From: Candidatus Heimdallarchaeota archaeon LC_2
GTDB lineage: Archaea > Asgardarchaeota > Heimdallarchaeia > Heimdallarchaeales > Kariarchaeaceae
NCBI GenBank assembly: GCA_001940725.1
Contig: MDVR01000026.1
Coordinates: forward strand, 34,472 to 80,328
Reading direction: 5' to 3'
Length of the DNA stretch: 45,857 bases
Each line of letters begins with the position of its first letter. Position 1 is the stretch's first letter. Position numbers and translations under genes: made by a program. The notes under the pieces are model-generated. The model had not been told where the DNA came from, searched no databases, and worked only from the letters and a program-made list of their open reading frames with translations. Below, piece after piece: positions 35,425 through 44,274 of this stretch.

Positions 35425-37770
35425 ATGTCAGAAGAGATTGAGGATTCTGGATCATACTATACAGATGATGCTCAACCTAAGAAAGGTGGAAGTATCAAGA
35501 AGGGTATAGGAGTAGGTGTTATTGTAACACTTGTATTCGAACTTTTTGTAAGTTTCGCACTTGAAGCTGATACAAACCTAGTACATAGATATATTGCATA
35601 TATGTTGGGAATTGGTGCTCTATTCGTTGCAGCATTGTATGCTAAGTCAACATGGAAGATGTTTTTCTTCGGAACACCTGTTATTGTCGGCACAAGTTTT
35701 GTCTTACCTTTAGCAAGCCCAGATAATTTTTCTGGGTTAATGTCTCCATTTCTTAATTTACTACCAGCTATTAATGCAATGGTGGATTCGTTAAAAGCCA
35801 CAGGAGAAGATCTTTCAAAATATGACACATATATTGACTATCTCAATAATCCTTTATACGGAATTTTATTCGATTTTGTTTTGGCAATTTTAATAGGAAC
35901 TATTGCAGCCTTAGGTTTAGTTGGTTTTGTTAAAATCTTCAGCAACAAACCAGGTATTTTTACCGTAATATCCTTTATTTTCTCATTATTTTTCTTTATC
36001 CTAGGTGTAATTGTACTTCCCTATCTTTTAGTTGTCTCAACTGGTGTGGCTCAATTTGGTCTTGCTTTAGGTGCAGGAGGAGTCAATCTACAGGCAGGTT
36101 TCGAAATAATTACTGAAGATGGTGACATAACCGAGGCCGAGGCTTTCTTTGATGAGGCAGAAAGATGGTTCGATGAAGCAGATTCACTACTAAAAGGACT
36201 AGAAGACATGCAAGTCTTCGCTTTATTAGGATCGACCGATCAATTTCCGAACTATGAAATTCTTATGGATAATTTCATAATTATGATAGATTCCGCAGTC
36301 GATATGGCAAAGACTGTTGGGCCAATGTTCCTTGGAATAAGCGCGCTTCAAGATGGAATGGAAAAATCAATGAGTGTATTGACAAGTGCTTTAGGAAATA
36401 CCAATTTACAAATCTCGGAGTTATCACCTGGAGATGAAGCTACATTCGAAGAAGGGATTGATGATATTCAATTAGGTTTTGTAAACATAAAAGACGCAAT
36501 TCCTGATATTCAAAGTGCTTTGACTCGATTTGAAGAAGTATCCAGAGCTGAAACTTTGGGAGCTGCTGATTCAGAAGGTGTAGATGTTGAAGAACAATTC
36601 AATCTAATTGAAGGCACACTGAAACTACTAAATTCTTCATTAGGTGTTTTGAGCGTTTTGATTTCTCCATCAGATTTTAATTCTACAGCTGGGATTACAG
36701 TAGAAGAACCTTTGGTCCATTTACTTAGAGGTGCAATTTCTCTTTCAGATGCTTCGTCTGCAGTTGGAGACACTTCAAGTTTTGAAGGCACTTCTGGAAT
36801 ATTTGATGATATCATTTCCCATTTGGAAATAGTAGTTTATGCACTTGCAGATCCTGTGTTTGATGATTTTGTAAATACGAACGTGAATGACGTTACTGTA
36901 TTGTTAGAAATCAAAACACAACTCTCTGGAATGTTCGATTTTATACAAGATGCAGGTAGTATAAGTATCGCCATGGGTGAATTCGGGAACATTGCAGGAG
37001 GTACAGTACTTTCGATGAACCAGACGATATCAACGGTTTTCGCAACTGGAGATTTTCTTACAGTAGATGAAGATACATACGATAGTGCTAAACTTAATTT
37101 CACAAAAAGTGATGGAATTTTAAACGGATCAGAGCAAATGAAAAACGAAGGAGCAAATGTTGACACTTTGGTTGGTCTGATGGAAGCCAGGTCACTTGCT
37201 GATGAATATGGACTGATGAGTGCTGGAGCTTCTGATTTTGTTAATGTGTTTGAAGAATTTGACATGGGTCTTAACGGACAGAACTTCTTCCATCTATCTC
37301 ATGCGTTCTTCAACATTATCCTTACGGCTGAACAGCTTAAAGTTGTAGATGGATTAGTGAGCAATATCAAAACGGATTTTGAATTTATATTTGCACTAGA
37401 TTATGCAACTAATGCCAGTGCTATTGATCCTGCAGTTAATAACATTGAGGGTAATTCAACTGATATCGTCGATTCTTTGGATACTATTGACGAAAAGCTT
37501 ACATATACTGCTGGTAATTTTAGCGCGATAGGTAATACTATGTCGCAAATGGCCGAAACTGCAACTGCAATAGATGGACCTACTGGAATAATATTTAATG
37601 TTGGTCAAATTAGAACTGCAATAGAGATCATCGAATTTGAAGCAAGTGAAACAATTACAGTAGGAAATTTCCCAAGTAAACTAATAACCATCGACGGTCA
37701 GCTTACTATTATTCAAGCTCAATTAGTACTGATCAATGTGAATTTAGGTAATGTACAAATTGCGGGATAA
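35425..37770 (+). CDS. large membrane protein with acidic helical exterior domain
   Basis: 781 residues. An acidic head (SEEIEDSGSYYTDDAQ) and KKGGSIKKG lead to about five membrane helices within residues 30-215 (such as GVGVIVTLVFELFVSFALEA and TVISFIFSLFFFILGVIVL). The remaining 560 residues are soluble, rich in Asp/Glu/Ser and almost free of Lys, Cys and His. They look helical and carry repeated motifs of the type D-I-x-S-x-L-x-x-F-E, so coiled bundles are probable; the C-terminus is ITIDGQLTIIQAQLVLINV. Topology suggests the domain lies outside. I do not recognise the family. A hairpin with a T tract follows the gene. Confidence 0.72.
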   Translation: MSEEIEDSGSYYTDDAQPKKGGSIKKGIGVGVIVTLVFELFVSFALEADTNLVHRYIAYMLGIGALFVAALYAKSTWKMFFFGTPVIVGTSFVLPLASPDNFSGLMSPFLNLLPAINAMVDSLKATGEDLSKYDTYIDYLNNPLYGILFDFVLAILIGTIAALGLVGFVKIFSNKPGIFTVISFIFSLFFFILGVIVLPYLLVVSTGVAQFGLALGAGGVNLQAGFEIITEDGDITEAEAFFDEAERWFDEADSLLKGLEDMQVFALLGSTDQFPNYEILMDNFIIMIDSAVDMAKTVGPMFLGISALQDGMEKSMSVLTSALGNTNLQISELSPGDEATFEEGIDDIQLGFVNIKDAIPDIQSALTRFEEVSRAETLGAADSEGVDVEEQFNLIEGTLKLLNSSLGVLSVLISPSDFNSTAGITVEEPLVHLLRGAISLSDASSAVGDTSSFEGTSGIFDDIISHLEIVVYALADPVFDDFVNTNVNDVTVLLEIKTQLSGMFDFIQDAGSISIAMGEFGNIAGGTVLSMNQTISTVFATGDFLTVDEDTYDSAKLNFTKSDGILNGSEQMKNEGANVDTLVGLMEARSLADEYGLMSAGASDFVNVFEEFDMGLNGQNFFHLSHAFFNIILTAEQLKVVDGLVSNIKTDFEFIFALDYATNASAIDPAVNNIEGNSTDIVDSLDTIDEKLTYTAGNFSAIGNTMSQMAETATAIDGPTGIIFNVGQIRTAIEIIEFEASETITVGNFPSKLITIDGQLTIIQAQLVLINVNLGNVQIAG

Positions 37771-37778
37771 AAAGGTTT

Positions 37779-37795
37779 GAGGAAATCTTCCTTTT
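37779..37795 (+). terminator. hairpin with T tract after the large membrane gene
   Basis: AGGAA-ATC-TTCCT (37780-37792) continues into TTT. It lies nine bases after the stop of the gene at 35425, in the gap between convergent genes. Archaea mostly use T tracts alone, so the hairpin may be incidental. Confidence 0.35.
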
Positions 37796-37846
37796 ACTAA
37801 TTAATTATTTAATACAATAAAAATATCTAAATTTAATTTTTTTAAT

Positions 37847-38692
37847 CTATAATTCGAATTCTTCATATTTTACATTTTGAGTAATTGTGTCTTCTTCATC
37901 TTCTTCTTCATCCCCAAATAGCATACCAGAGGATAATAAAATAAATAAAAACAAAACAAGAATTAAACCAGAAATAAAATATTGTTCTACAATGTTTGAT
38001 CCCCCACCAAAAGAACCAAGAATTTCCCAAATAATTATATCAAATATTAAAGCTACTAAAACAATTAACCCGACCGTTCTTAACAAATTTATTAAATTAA
38101 TTTTTAATAATTCGAGATTCAATACACTATCTACGGTATCTATCTGGAAATCAGTACCACTAGTTCGATATTTTAGTAAATCGAAATCTGTACGTGCTTT
38201 AACAGTTTCAGGTTGAACTGAAAAGTTTGGGAGAAATACTGGTGTAGTAGGTTGAAGAGTTAGCATTATTTGAGTACTAAATAGTAAAATCCAACATAAT
38301 TCTAATATCCATGCAGTGACAGTTAACCTTCCTTCAATTAAAAGACCTGGACTTATGAATACATTTCCTATAATATGATCAAACACATTCGATATAAATA
38401 AAATGGTTAAAACAGCTGTGGATGCAGATTTATTATCTTTTGATCCAAATAGTGATGAATAAAGAATAAAGACAATCATGACTCCAATAGTAAAAATTTG
38501 CTGAATACCATACACTATATGTAAAATCAATGAAATTACAAGTAAATAGCCTGTTAAATCAAAATTCAAAGATTTGTATGGTTTTCTTCCCCTTAATTGT
38601 GCAAATCGATATCCTAAATCATAATATAATGTTTCTTCTCTGAAAATTCCTTTTGATGTGAACGTCTCATCAAGTTTATCAATTTCACTCAA
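37847..38692 (-). CDS. multi-TM membrane protein of the MoxR/DUF58 cluster
   Basis: About 281 residues with roughly seven hydrophobic segments, starting after a basic patch (RFAQLRGRKPYK) with LLVISLILHIVYGIQQIF. A soluble segment of about 45 residues (FSVQPETVKARTDFDLL...) precedes the last two helices, and an acidic tail (GDEEEDEEDT) ends the protein. The TTG at 38692 overlaps the TGA of the DUF58 gene (TTGA), which is the likely start; a TTG at 38710 gives six more residues. It is the last gene of the cluster and I do not recognise the family. Confidence 0.65.
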   Translation of the reverse strand: MSEIDKLDETFTSKGIFREETLYYDLGYRFAQLRGRKPYKSLNFDLTGYLLVISLILHIVYGIQQIFTIGVMIVFILYSSLFGSKDNKSASTAVLTILFISNVFDHIIGNVFISPGLLIEGRLTVTAWILELCWILLFSTQIMLTLQPTTPVFLPNFSVQPETVKARTDFDLLKYRTSGTDFQIDTVDSVLNLELLKINLINLLRTVGLIVLVALIFDIIIWEILGSFGGGSNIVEQYFISGLILVLFLFILLSSGMLFGDEEEDEEDTITQNVKYEEFEL

Positions 38693-40050
38693 TTTGACCT
38701 TACCTTCCAATTTTTACCGAAATATGAAAATAAACATCGTTCTAAAGCATCTATTACATGATCATATGGTCCATCCATATACCCATATAATGATTTAAGC
38801 CTAATGAGTTCAAATTTCATAGAGTTTCCTTTAAACACATTTTCGTGTTCTATTCCTTTACCGATTACTTTTGCTAAGACTACTCCATAATTATCAGATG
38901 CTAAATCTGCAGCCGCATCATTTAATTCATTTTGATATGAAAAGGGATATCCAAATACATCAAAAAAGATTACATTATTATTCCGCATCTTAATTCTTCG
39001 AATACAATCAATTGTAGTATTTGAATCATATTCCAAATCTCCAATTATGAAAAATAAATGTCGAGTAATTCCTTTTTTCTCAACCCAGGTTGATAGTACA
39101 TCATAATTAGCATAGATATCTTGGGGCAATAACGAAAATATTTGGCTCCAGATTTGCATCTTTCGCCTTTTAGACCTTGATGGTCTAAATTCCGCAATTA
39201 TTTCGTTGTCAAAAATTGTAAGACCTGCAGGGTGACCTGAATCAATTATCCCTTCATAAAGATCCATAGCAACGCCCAACATAAAATCGAATTTAGATCC
39301 ACGCGTTGTAGTTCCAGCAGCAATTACAATTATTACTTCAAGCTTTTTTTCTTGCTCGTATTCCTTTGAAATCAATTTATTTGCTCGAGCAGATGCAGCC
39401 CAATCAATTATTTTAACTGGATCTCCTCTAATGTACTCACGTAAACCATGAAATTCAGTGCCTATACCTCTAGTCTTTGTTGCAAATAGTCCAATTAAAT
39501 TACTAAAAACTTCTCTACTCTTATTTTTTGATACTCTCGATCCTATTCGCTTTGGATAAATTCTAAATGGAATTTCTTGAATTTCTGCTATTGATGATTC
39601 GAAAAGGAAAAATGGATCTCCCAATTTCAATTTGATGGGACCTATAATATATGATCCTCTAGCCGTTGGTAATAGTGGTATGGCAAAAATTTTTCTTTCA
39701 TTTGGATCTAATCCAAATATATATTCAGAAGGTCTATCAACCAAATACACAGCTAATGGTATATCAAATTGAAGTTTAACTAGTGGTAGAGTTGATTCTG
39801 TTAGGTTATGGATTTCAATTTTTAATATTTCTACTTCGCCTCTATATAGAATACCATGTCGAAATTTTGCCTTCAATGAGATCCTTGGATTTTCTAGATT
39901 TCTCACTGAAACGGGATAACCAATTATATAGCCCACTGAAAACGTGGCTAATAATATTAAAGGTGGACTTCTAAAAATTACAGAAGTAGTGATCAAAACA
40001 AGAATAATAGAAAAAAAGATATTACCTCTATTGTTGAATCTGACCTTCAT
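38689..40050 (-). CDS. DUF58 domain protein
   Basis: 453 residues. Two helices at the N-terminus (IFFSIILVLITTSVIF, LILLATFSVGYIIGYPVS) anchor an outside beta-rich region of about 130 residues. The DUF58 core follows: HGLREYIRGDPVKIIDWAAS, SKEYEQEKKLEVIIVIAAG and a von Willebrand A-like segment (GVAMDLYEGIIDSGHPAGLTIF). DUF58 proteins form a pair with MoxR AAA+ ATPases, which act as chaperones or remodelers on VWA-like targets. MoxR lies 11 bases upstream, in agreement with the usual order. Confidence 0.88.
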   Translation of the reverse strand: MKVRFNNRGNIFFSIILVLITTSVIFRSPPLILLATFSVGYIIGYPVSVRNLENPRISLKAKFRHGILYRGEVEILKIEIHNLTESTLPLVKLQFDIPLAVYLVDRPSEYIFGLDPNERKIFAIPLLPTARGSYIIGPIKLKLGDPFFLFESSIAEIQEIPFRIYPKRIGSRVSKNKSREVFSNLIGLFATKTRGIGTEFHGLREYIRGDPVKIIDWAASARANKLISKEYEQEKKLEVIIVIAAGTTTRGSKFDFMLGVAMDLYEGIIDSGHPAGLTIFDNEIIAEFRPSRSKRRKMQIWSQIFSLLPQDIYANYDVLSTWVEKKGITRHLFFIIGDLEYDSNTTIDCIRRIKMRNNNVIFFDVFGYPFSYQNELNDAAADLASDNYGVVLAKVIGKGIEHENVFKGNSMKFELIRLKSLYGYMDGPYDHVIDALERCLFSYFGKNWKVRSN

Positions 40051-40061
40051 CTTGACACTCT

Positions 40062-41003
40062 TTATATTGAAACTTCAACATCTGTTAGAAGTTTGTTGAT
40101 TACTTCTGAAATTGTTATTCGATCTAACTCTGCCTCATGTGACAATCCCACTCTATGATTTAGTACACTAAATGCAATGTTCTTGATATCATCAGGTTGA
40201 ACATAATCACGTCCATTCATAGCTGCTGATGCTTTTCCTAACTGCATTAATGCAATGCTTGCTCTTGGAGATGCTGGAATATCAATATTTACATTATCTC
40301 TGGTTCCATGAACTATATTGATAATATATTCTAATATTTGATCAGATATTTCTATCTTCGAAGAAATTGATTGTTGCATATCCAATATTATTGAAGCGCT
40401 AAGCAATTTATCTACAGATGGATGAAGATCTTCATCTTTTAATCTAAGCATTGTTTTTTCAACATCAGCTGATGGTAATTCCATAATAATTTTCATCAGA
40501 AACCGATCAATTTGTGCTTCTGGGAGATTATAGGTACCTTGATGTTCAAGAGGATTCTGGGTCGCAATTGCAATAAATGGTGAGGGTAGAGATCTAGCGA
40601 TCCCTTCTACTGAAACTTGACGTTCTTGCATTGCTTCCAATAGAGCTGCCTGAGTTTTTGGGGGTGATCGATTTATTTCATCACATAATAAAAAGTTGTT
40701 AAAAACAGGTCCTTCTATATATTCAAATTCAAGTGACTTCTGATTAAATACATTCACTCCAGTGATGTCAGATGGCATCAAATCGGGTGTGAATTGAATA
40801 CGCCCAAATTCCATTCCCAGTATCTCCGCAATTGTTGAAGCGGCTAAGGTTTTAGCAATACCGGGATTTCCTTCTAACAGAACATGCCCATCTGCATATA
40901 GACACATAACTATATTTTCTATGTAATTGTCGAATCCCACTAATCTTTTTCGAGTTTCTTTTACAATAGATTTGTTTATTGTCTGAATTTCTTCTATCTC
41001 CAT
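40062..41003 (-). CDS. MoxR family AAA+ ATPase
   Basis: 313 residues, the normal length. Walker A GNPGIAKT at 45-52, Walker B LLCDEINRSPPKTQAAL with D108/E109, and the sensor 1/finger region PFIAIATQNPLEHQGTYNLPEAQ with R-finger DRFL. The second domain contains SPRASIALMQLGKASA, a MoxR family block. MoxR ATPases remodel VWA-domain partners, here probably the DUF58 protein. The ATG at 41003 follows a 70-base gap from the DUF4350 gene. Regulation is not visible. Confidence 0.93.
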   Translation of the reverse strand: MEIEEIQTINKSIVKETRKRLVGFDNYIENIVMCLYADGHVLLEGNPGIAKTLAASTIAEILGMEFGRIQFTPDLMPSDITGVNVFNQKSLEFEYIEGPVFNNFLLCDEINRSPPKTQAALLEAMQERQVSVEGIARSLPSPFIAIATQNPLEHQGTYNLPEAQIDRFLMKIIMELPSADVEKTMLRLKDEDLHPSVDKLLSASIILDMQQSISSKIEISDQILEYIINIVHGTRDNVNIDIPASPRASIALMQLGKASAAMNGRDYVQPDDIKNIAFSVLNHRVGLSHEAELDRITISEVINKLLTDVEVSI

Positions 41004-41073
41004 ACTTGTTCCTCTGTTCTGTAAAACTAATGTCTAATTGTAAGCCTCTTTGGAAACAAAAAAAGATGTCCCT

Positions 41074-42396
41074 CTATAGAAGTCTGTTTTTATTTTCTTC
41101 GACAAAATATTGCAGTTTAACATGCAAATCCAATAGTTGTTCAAAAGTATTTGCTGATCTCAAATCTTGTCCATATTCCTCTTCGATTTTTTTAAGGAAA
41201 TCCGTAGCCTTACCTGTTCCTTTTAATTTGTCAACCAAATGAGTATTAGCAACATGAAGATAATTTTCACCCATAACTTGGTACAATATATATTGTTCTG
41301 ATAATAATCTTTCAGCAAGTGTTGGATGACTAATCAAATCGCCATTATTTTCGTCCACACTCGACAGAGTCTTTTTACGAGAGAAAACTCTTGATTTTAA
41401 CCTGGATCTGAAATTTACCCCAGTAAATACTAGTGAAAGAGCTATGATCATTAATGAAATTGCAGTTGAATTTATCAAACCAACCCATGTTCCCGCAATA
41501 AGATTCAATATCCCTGCTGCTGATGTAACTGAAATTGCTTGATGACTTTCATCAAATGTGATGTTTGTGCTATTAGATAAACCTGCAATGAAAGCTACCA
41601 ACATAGTGGACCAAAATGCATTTGATAATGTTATTATTTCCGGAGTTGAGGTTACAGGATTAACAAATGCTACTTCTTTTTCCCAATATTGGTTTAAAGG
41701 AATCGATGAATCTCCAATTACTGTTAAGGACCCATTTCCAATTCTTTTGAATACCCCCACAGGGATACCAAACTCAAATCGAAAATCTTCTTGATCAATT
41801 ATATCATTATCATTTACATCTAAAAATGCTGTTGGGTTTGTAACCAACAATGGCCATGTTGTACCTTCCGCGAAACCATTAATGTCCATCACAGCTACGA
41901 CATCAGAACCTAGCATTGGACTAATATTTGAATCAGGAAAGAAAGATTTGACAATGACATCAAAAATAAATATTTGAGAAGGTCGACTTATGTAGAATGA
42001 AGAGAGGGTTTCTTTAATCTTGCCTTTTAGAAAATCAATCCCAAACCTTTCAGCGATTTCCCTTGAAGGGCCAAAATCTTCAAATATTATTAAAGATCCA
42101 CCACTTTCAACAAATTGTACATAAGCCTGATTTTCAGCATCACTATATTTCCTTTCAGAGCCAATTATTACCATAACTGATATATTATTATTTGAGTCTA
42201 AGATTAATGGACTAACTAAGATCCTAGAAATACTATAATTAAAATTAGTTTCCAACCCTTTTCTAAATTCAGATGCTCCGTTCCATTCTTCATTGTAAAT
42301 TGAATGAGCTGGAGTGTAAGGTATTGAGGCAAATGTAAGGAGTGATCCCAATATTATGAATAACAATAACCAAGCTTGTGTTTTCTTTTGATTCAA
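41074..42396 (-). CDS. DUF4350 domain membrane protein
   Basis: 440 residues. A short head and first helix (AWLLLFIILGSLLTFASIPYT) are followed by a large outside part (about 30-290) with a Rossmann-like, glutamine-amidotransferase-like segment (ENQAYVQFVESGGSLIIFED) typical of DUF4350. Two further helices (about 270-335) and a charged cytoplasmic C-terminus of about 100 residues close the protein. The family co-occurs with MoxR/DUF58/DUF4129 and may bind a carbohydrate or a peptide outside. The start is a TTG, 12 bases after the DUF4129-like gene. Confidence 0.75.
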   Translation of the reverse strand: MNQKKTQAWLLLFIILGSLLTFASIPYTPAHSIYNEEWNGASEFRKGLETNFNYSISRILVSPLILDSNNNISVMVIIGSERKYSDAENQAYVQFVESGGSLIIFEDFGPSREIAERFGIDFLKGKIKETLSSFYISRPSQIFIFDVIVKSFFPDSNISPMLGSDVVAVMDINGFAEGTTWPLLVTNPTAFLDVNDNDIIDQEDFRFEFGIPVGVFKRIGNGSLTVIGDSSIPLNQYWEKEVAFVNPVTSTPEIITLSNAFWSTMLVAFIAGLSNSTNITFDESHQAISVTSAAGILNLIAGTWVGLINSTAISLMIIALSLVFTGVNFRSRLKSRVFSRKKTLSSVDENNGDLISHPTLAERLLSEQYILYQVMGENYLHVANTHLVDKLKGTGKATDFLKKIEEEYGQDLRSANTFEQLLDLHVKLQYFVEENKNRLL

Positions 42397-42408
42397 TTAT
42401 ATTCCTCT

Positions 42409-43638
42409 TTATACAATATTTTCATCGAGTTCTCTCTCAATTTCCATAAGCCTCTCAGAAATTTTACTTTTATCAATGACTAGAATATCTAAATTTTCTA
42501 TGAATTTATTTCCATCCTCCTTCACCAACTCACGATGCCCAAATCTAGATAAATAGAATATGTCAACAATTCGGGTAAGGACTTTATTGTCAATTTCTCC
42601 TGTCTCAAAATGCATTTTCGAATGTTCGAGAGGTGTAATATCTTTCCTTCTAACAAGTGATGAGAATTCACTGAAAGCTTTATCTAATTCATGATATCCA
42701 ATAATTATGGTATGGGAAGGCGAAGCTCTTTCAATTCTTATTTTTGACCTCTTGATTAATTCCTCAACATGATCTTTGAAAATTAGTAATCTTTTTACCC
42801 TTTCTTTCTTCTTTTTCAAAGCTGTAATGCTTTTATGTGGTAAAACAAATATAGAATCAATGTTTGATTGATTCGAATCGAATTCATCAAGTTTGGTGAT
42901 AAAATTTGGGACGATTTTATTAATAATAATAATAGGCATCGCTAAAACACCCAGAAATATAAGAAAATTAGTTCCTAGGTTAAGATTTAGATTTGAAATA
43001 TTTATAAAATTAAAATTAAGTGCAGACAAATCAATAAAATCGATTCTGGGTAAATTTCTTGCTTTATCGCTTCTTTTTGAGAGGGTTGTGTTACTACTTG
43101 TATCAGAACTACCTGTACTTGGATTGAAGGGTAGTGAATCTCCACCCCCACCAATACCTGGGTCTCCACCTATGAGACCTCCACCAGGTGACCCAGGGTC
43201 AATATTTGGATCTAATCCTGGTGGCTTTATATTTCCGGGGAGCTTAAATCCTTCATCATCAATAATTGGGTTTTCAGGATTATTCGGATCTATCTCTGGG
43301 AATTCACCATATGCACTATCTTTACCAAAACTATCTGGCAAATTTTCAACAAGATTTGCTGGAATATCAAAACCAGGTAATTGATCAAAATCTGCAGAAA
43401 TATTGAATCCACCTCTTGATTCAGATGAATTTTGATTAATGAACTCGGCAAATGATTGGGGTGGTTCGAATTCTCCGACAGGTGGTTCTGAATTCTCGAA
43501 ACGATCTGTGACACTTGAACCAATTTGCATATAAATAATAGATCCAACAAAAGCGATTAATGAAATTACTAAAATGAAATTTCTTTTTGTATAATACCTC
43601 CTTATTGCCTTACTTTTATTATTTATTTTTTCACTCAT
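42409..43638 (-). CDS. DUF4129-like membrane protein with Pro/Gly-rich linker
   Basis: About 409 residues. One N-terminal helix (NFILVISLIAFVGSIIYM) precedes a 180-residue outside region rich in Pro, Gly, Asp and Ser (such as GGLIGGDPGIGGGGDSLPF), then a second helix (NFLIFLGVLAMPIIIINKIV). The cytoplasmic end carries a helical block, YHELDKAFSEFSSLVRRKD, then LEHSKMHFETGE and a late IFYLSRFG, the DUF4129 pattern. The ATG at 43638 overlaps the previous gene's stop by eight bases, which is better than the TTG at 43656. In the MoxR/DUF58 clusters this domain usually belongs to transglutaminase-like proteins, but no such domain is visible here. Confidence 0.68.
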   Translation of the reverse strand: MSEKINNKSKAIRRYYTKRNFILVISLIAFVGSIIYMQIGSSVTDRFENSEPPVGEFEPPQSFAEFINQNSSESRGGFNISADFDQLPGFDIPANLVENLPDSFGKDSAYGEFPEIDPNNPENPIIDDEGFKLPGNIKPPGLDPNIDPGSPGGGLIGGDPGIGGGGDSLPFNPSTGSSDTSSNTTLSKRSDKARNLPRIDFIDLSALNFNFINISNLNLNLGTNFLIFLGVLAMPIIIINKIVPNFITKLDEFDSNQSNIDSIFVLPHKSITALKKKKERVKRLLIFKDHVEELIKRSKIRIERASPSHTIIIGYHELDKAFSEFSSLVRRKDITPLEHSKMHFETGEIDNKVLTRIVDIFYLSRFGHRELVKEDGNKFIENLDILVIDKSKISERLMEIERELDENIV

Positions 43639-44269
43639 TTGTAACCATGCTCCCAATCTTGTATCCTATCATTGCAATTACGATTAATGGTATTGATATT
43701 ATCGTCAAGAGCAGACTTAAAATTAGCGCTACCATCATAGGTATAAATAAAAAATCAAAATCAAAAATACCCTCATTCAATGTTAATACAACAATTCCGA
43801 TAAGAAAAGATATTGTCATTGTAATAGTTACAGCAATAATTGCACTATAATAAGGTCCTCGTTTCCCCTCCTCTTGGAAAAGGAATGAGGCAATGATCCC
43901 TCCTAAGAACCATCCGATAATTAAAGTGCCTAATACTGACTGATATTGAACTAATATTGCTACAATGAATTGTATAAATAAGTTAGCAATTCCATCATAC
44001 GCAACACTTGAATCTATCCCATCTTGAGTATCATATTTAGAAAAATTAAGAATTGATTCGAAATTCATTGCAGGAATTGATAATCCAACTATTATTCCAA
44101 CGGACAGTATCACAGCACCTGAATTTATTGAAACAGATGTACTAGGTGAGGTTTTGTAACTTTTAATTTTCAATCTTGGATTAATTTCAGGCTTGTATTG
44201 AAAATTAGTTCTATTTCGTATTTTTTCTGATATTATATTTATTCTATTTCCTTTATTAAAATCACCCAT
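43631..44269 (-). CDS. multi-TM membrane protein, unknown
   Basis: 212 residues. A polar, basic head of about 45 residues is followed by five hydrophobic segments, such as SVSINSGAVILSVGIIVGLS, LFIQFIVAILVQYQSVL and AIIAVTITMTISFLIGIVVL. The end is short (YKIGSMVTNE). No family is recognised. It starts five bases after the zinc-ribbon membrane gene and overlaps the DUF4129-like gene by eight, so it is part of the same transcript. Confidence 0.6.
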   Translation of the reverse strand: MGDFNKGNRINIISEKIRNRTNFQYKPEINPRLKIKSYKTSPSTSVSINSGAVILSVGIIVGLSIPAMNFESILNFSKYDTQDGIDSSVAYDGIANLFIQFIVAILVQYQSVLGTLIIGWFLGGIIASFLFQEEGKRGPYYSAIIAVTITMTISFLIGIVVLTLNEGIFDFDFLFIPMMVALILSLLLTIISIPLIVIAMIGYKIGSMVTNE

Positions 44270-44274
44270 ATATT

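Larger units (their letters stand above)
34869..35614 (+). repeat. perfect 373-bp tandem duplication
   Basis: Unit 1 is 34869-35241 and unit 2 is 35242-35614, head to tail with a one-base identity at the junction. I find no mismatch between the copies. Each contains the last 21 codons plus stop of the crotonase gene, the intergenic promoter, and the first 63 codons of the membrane protein gene. The second copy is the functional one for the long gene. The identity means the event is very recent, is being maintained, or is an assembly artefact. Confidence 0.9.

Noticed and set aside
43460..43480. GGTTCGAATTC, resembling a tRNA T-loop
   Set aside because: It is inside the Pro/Gly-rich coding region of the DUF4129-like gene and no cloverleaf surrounds it.
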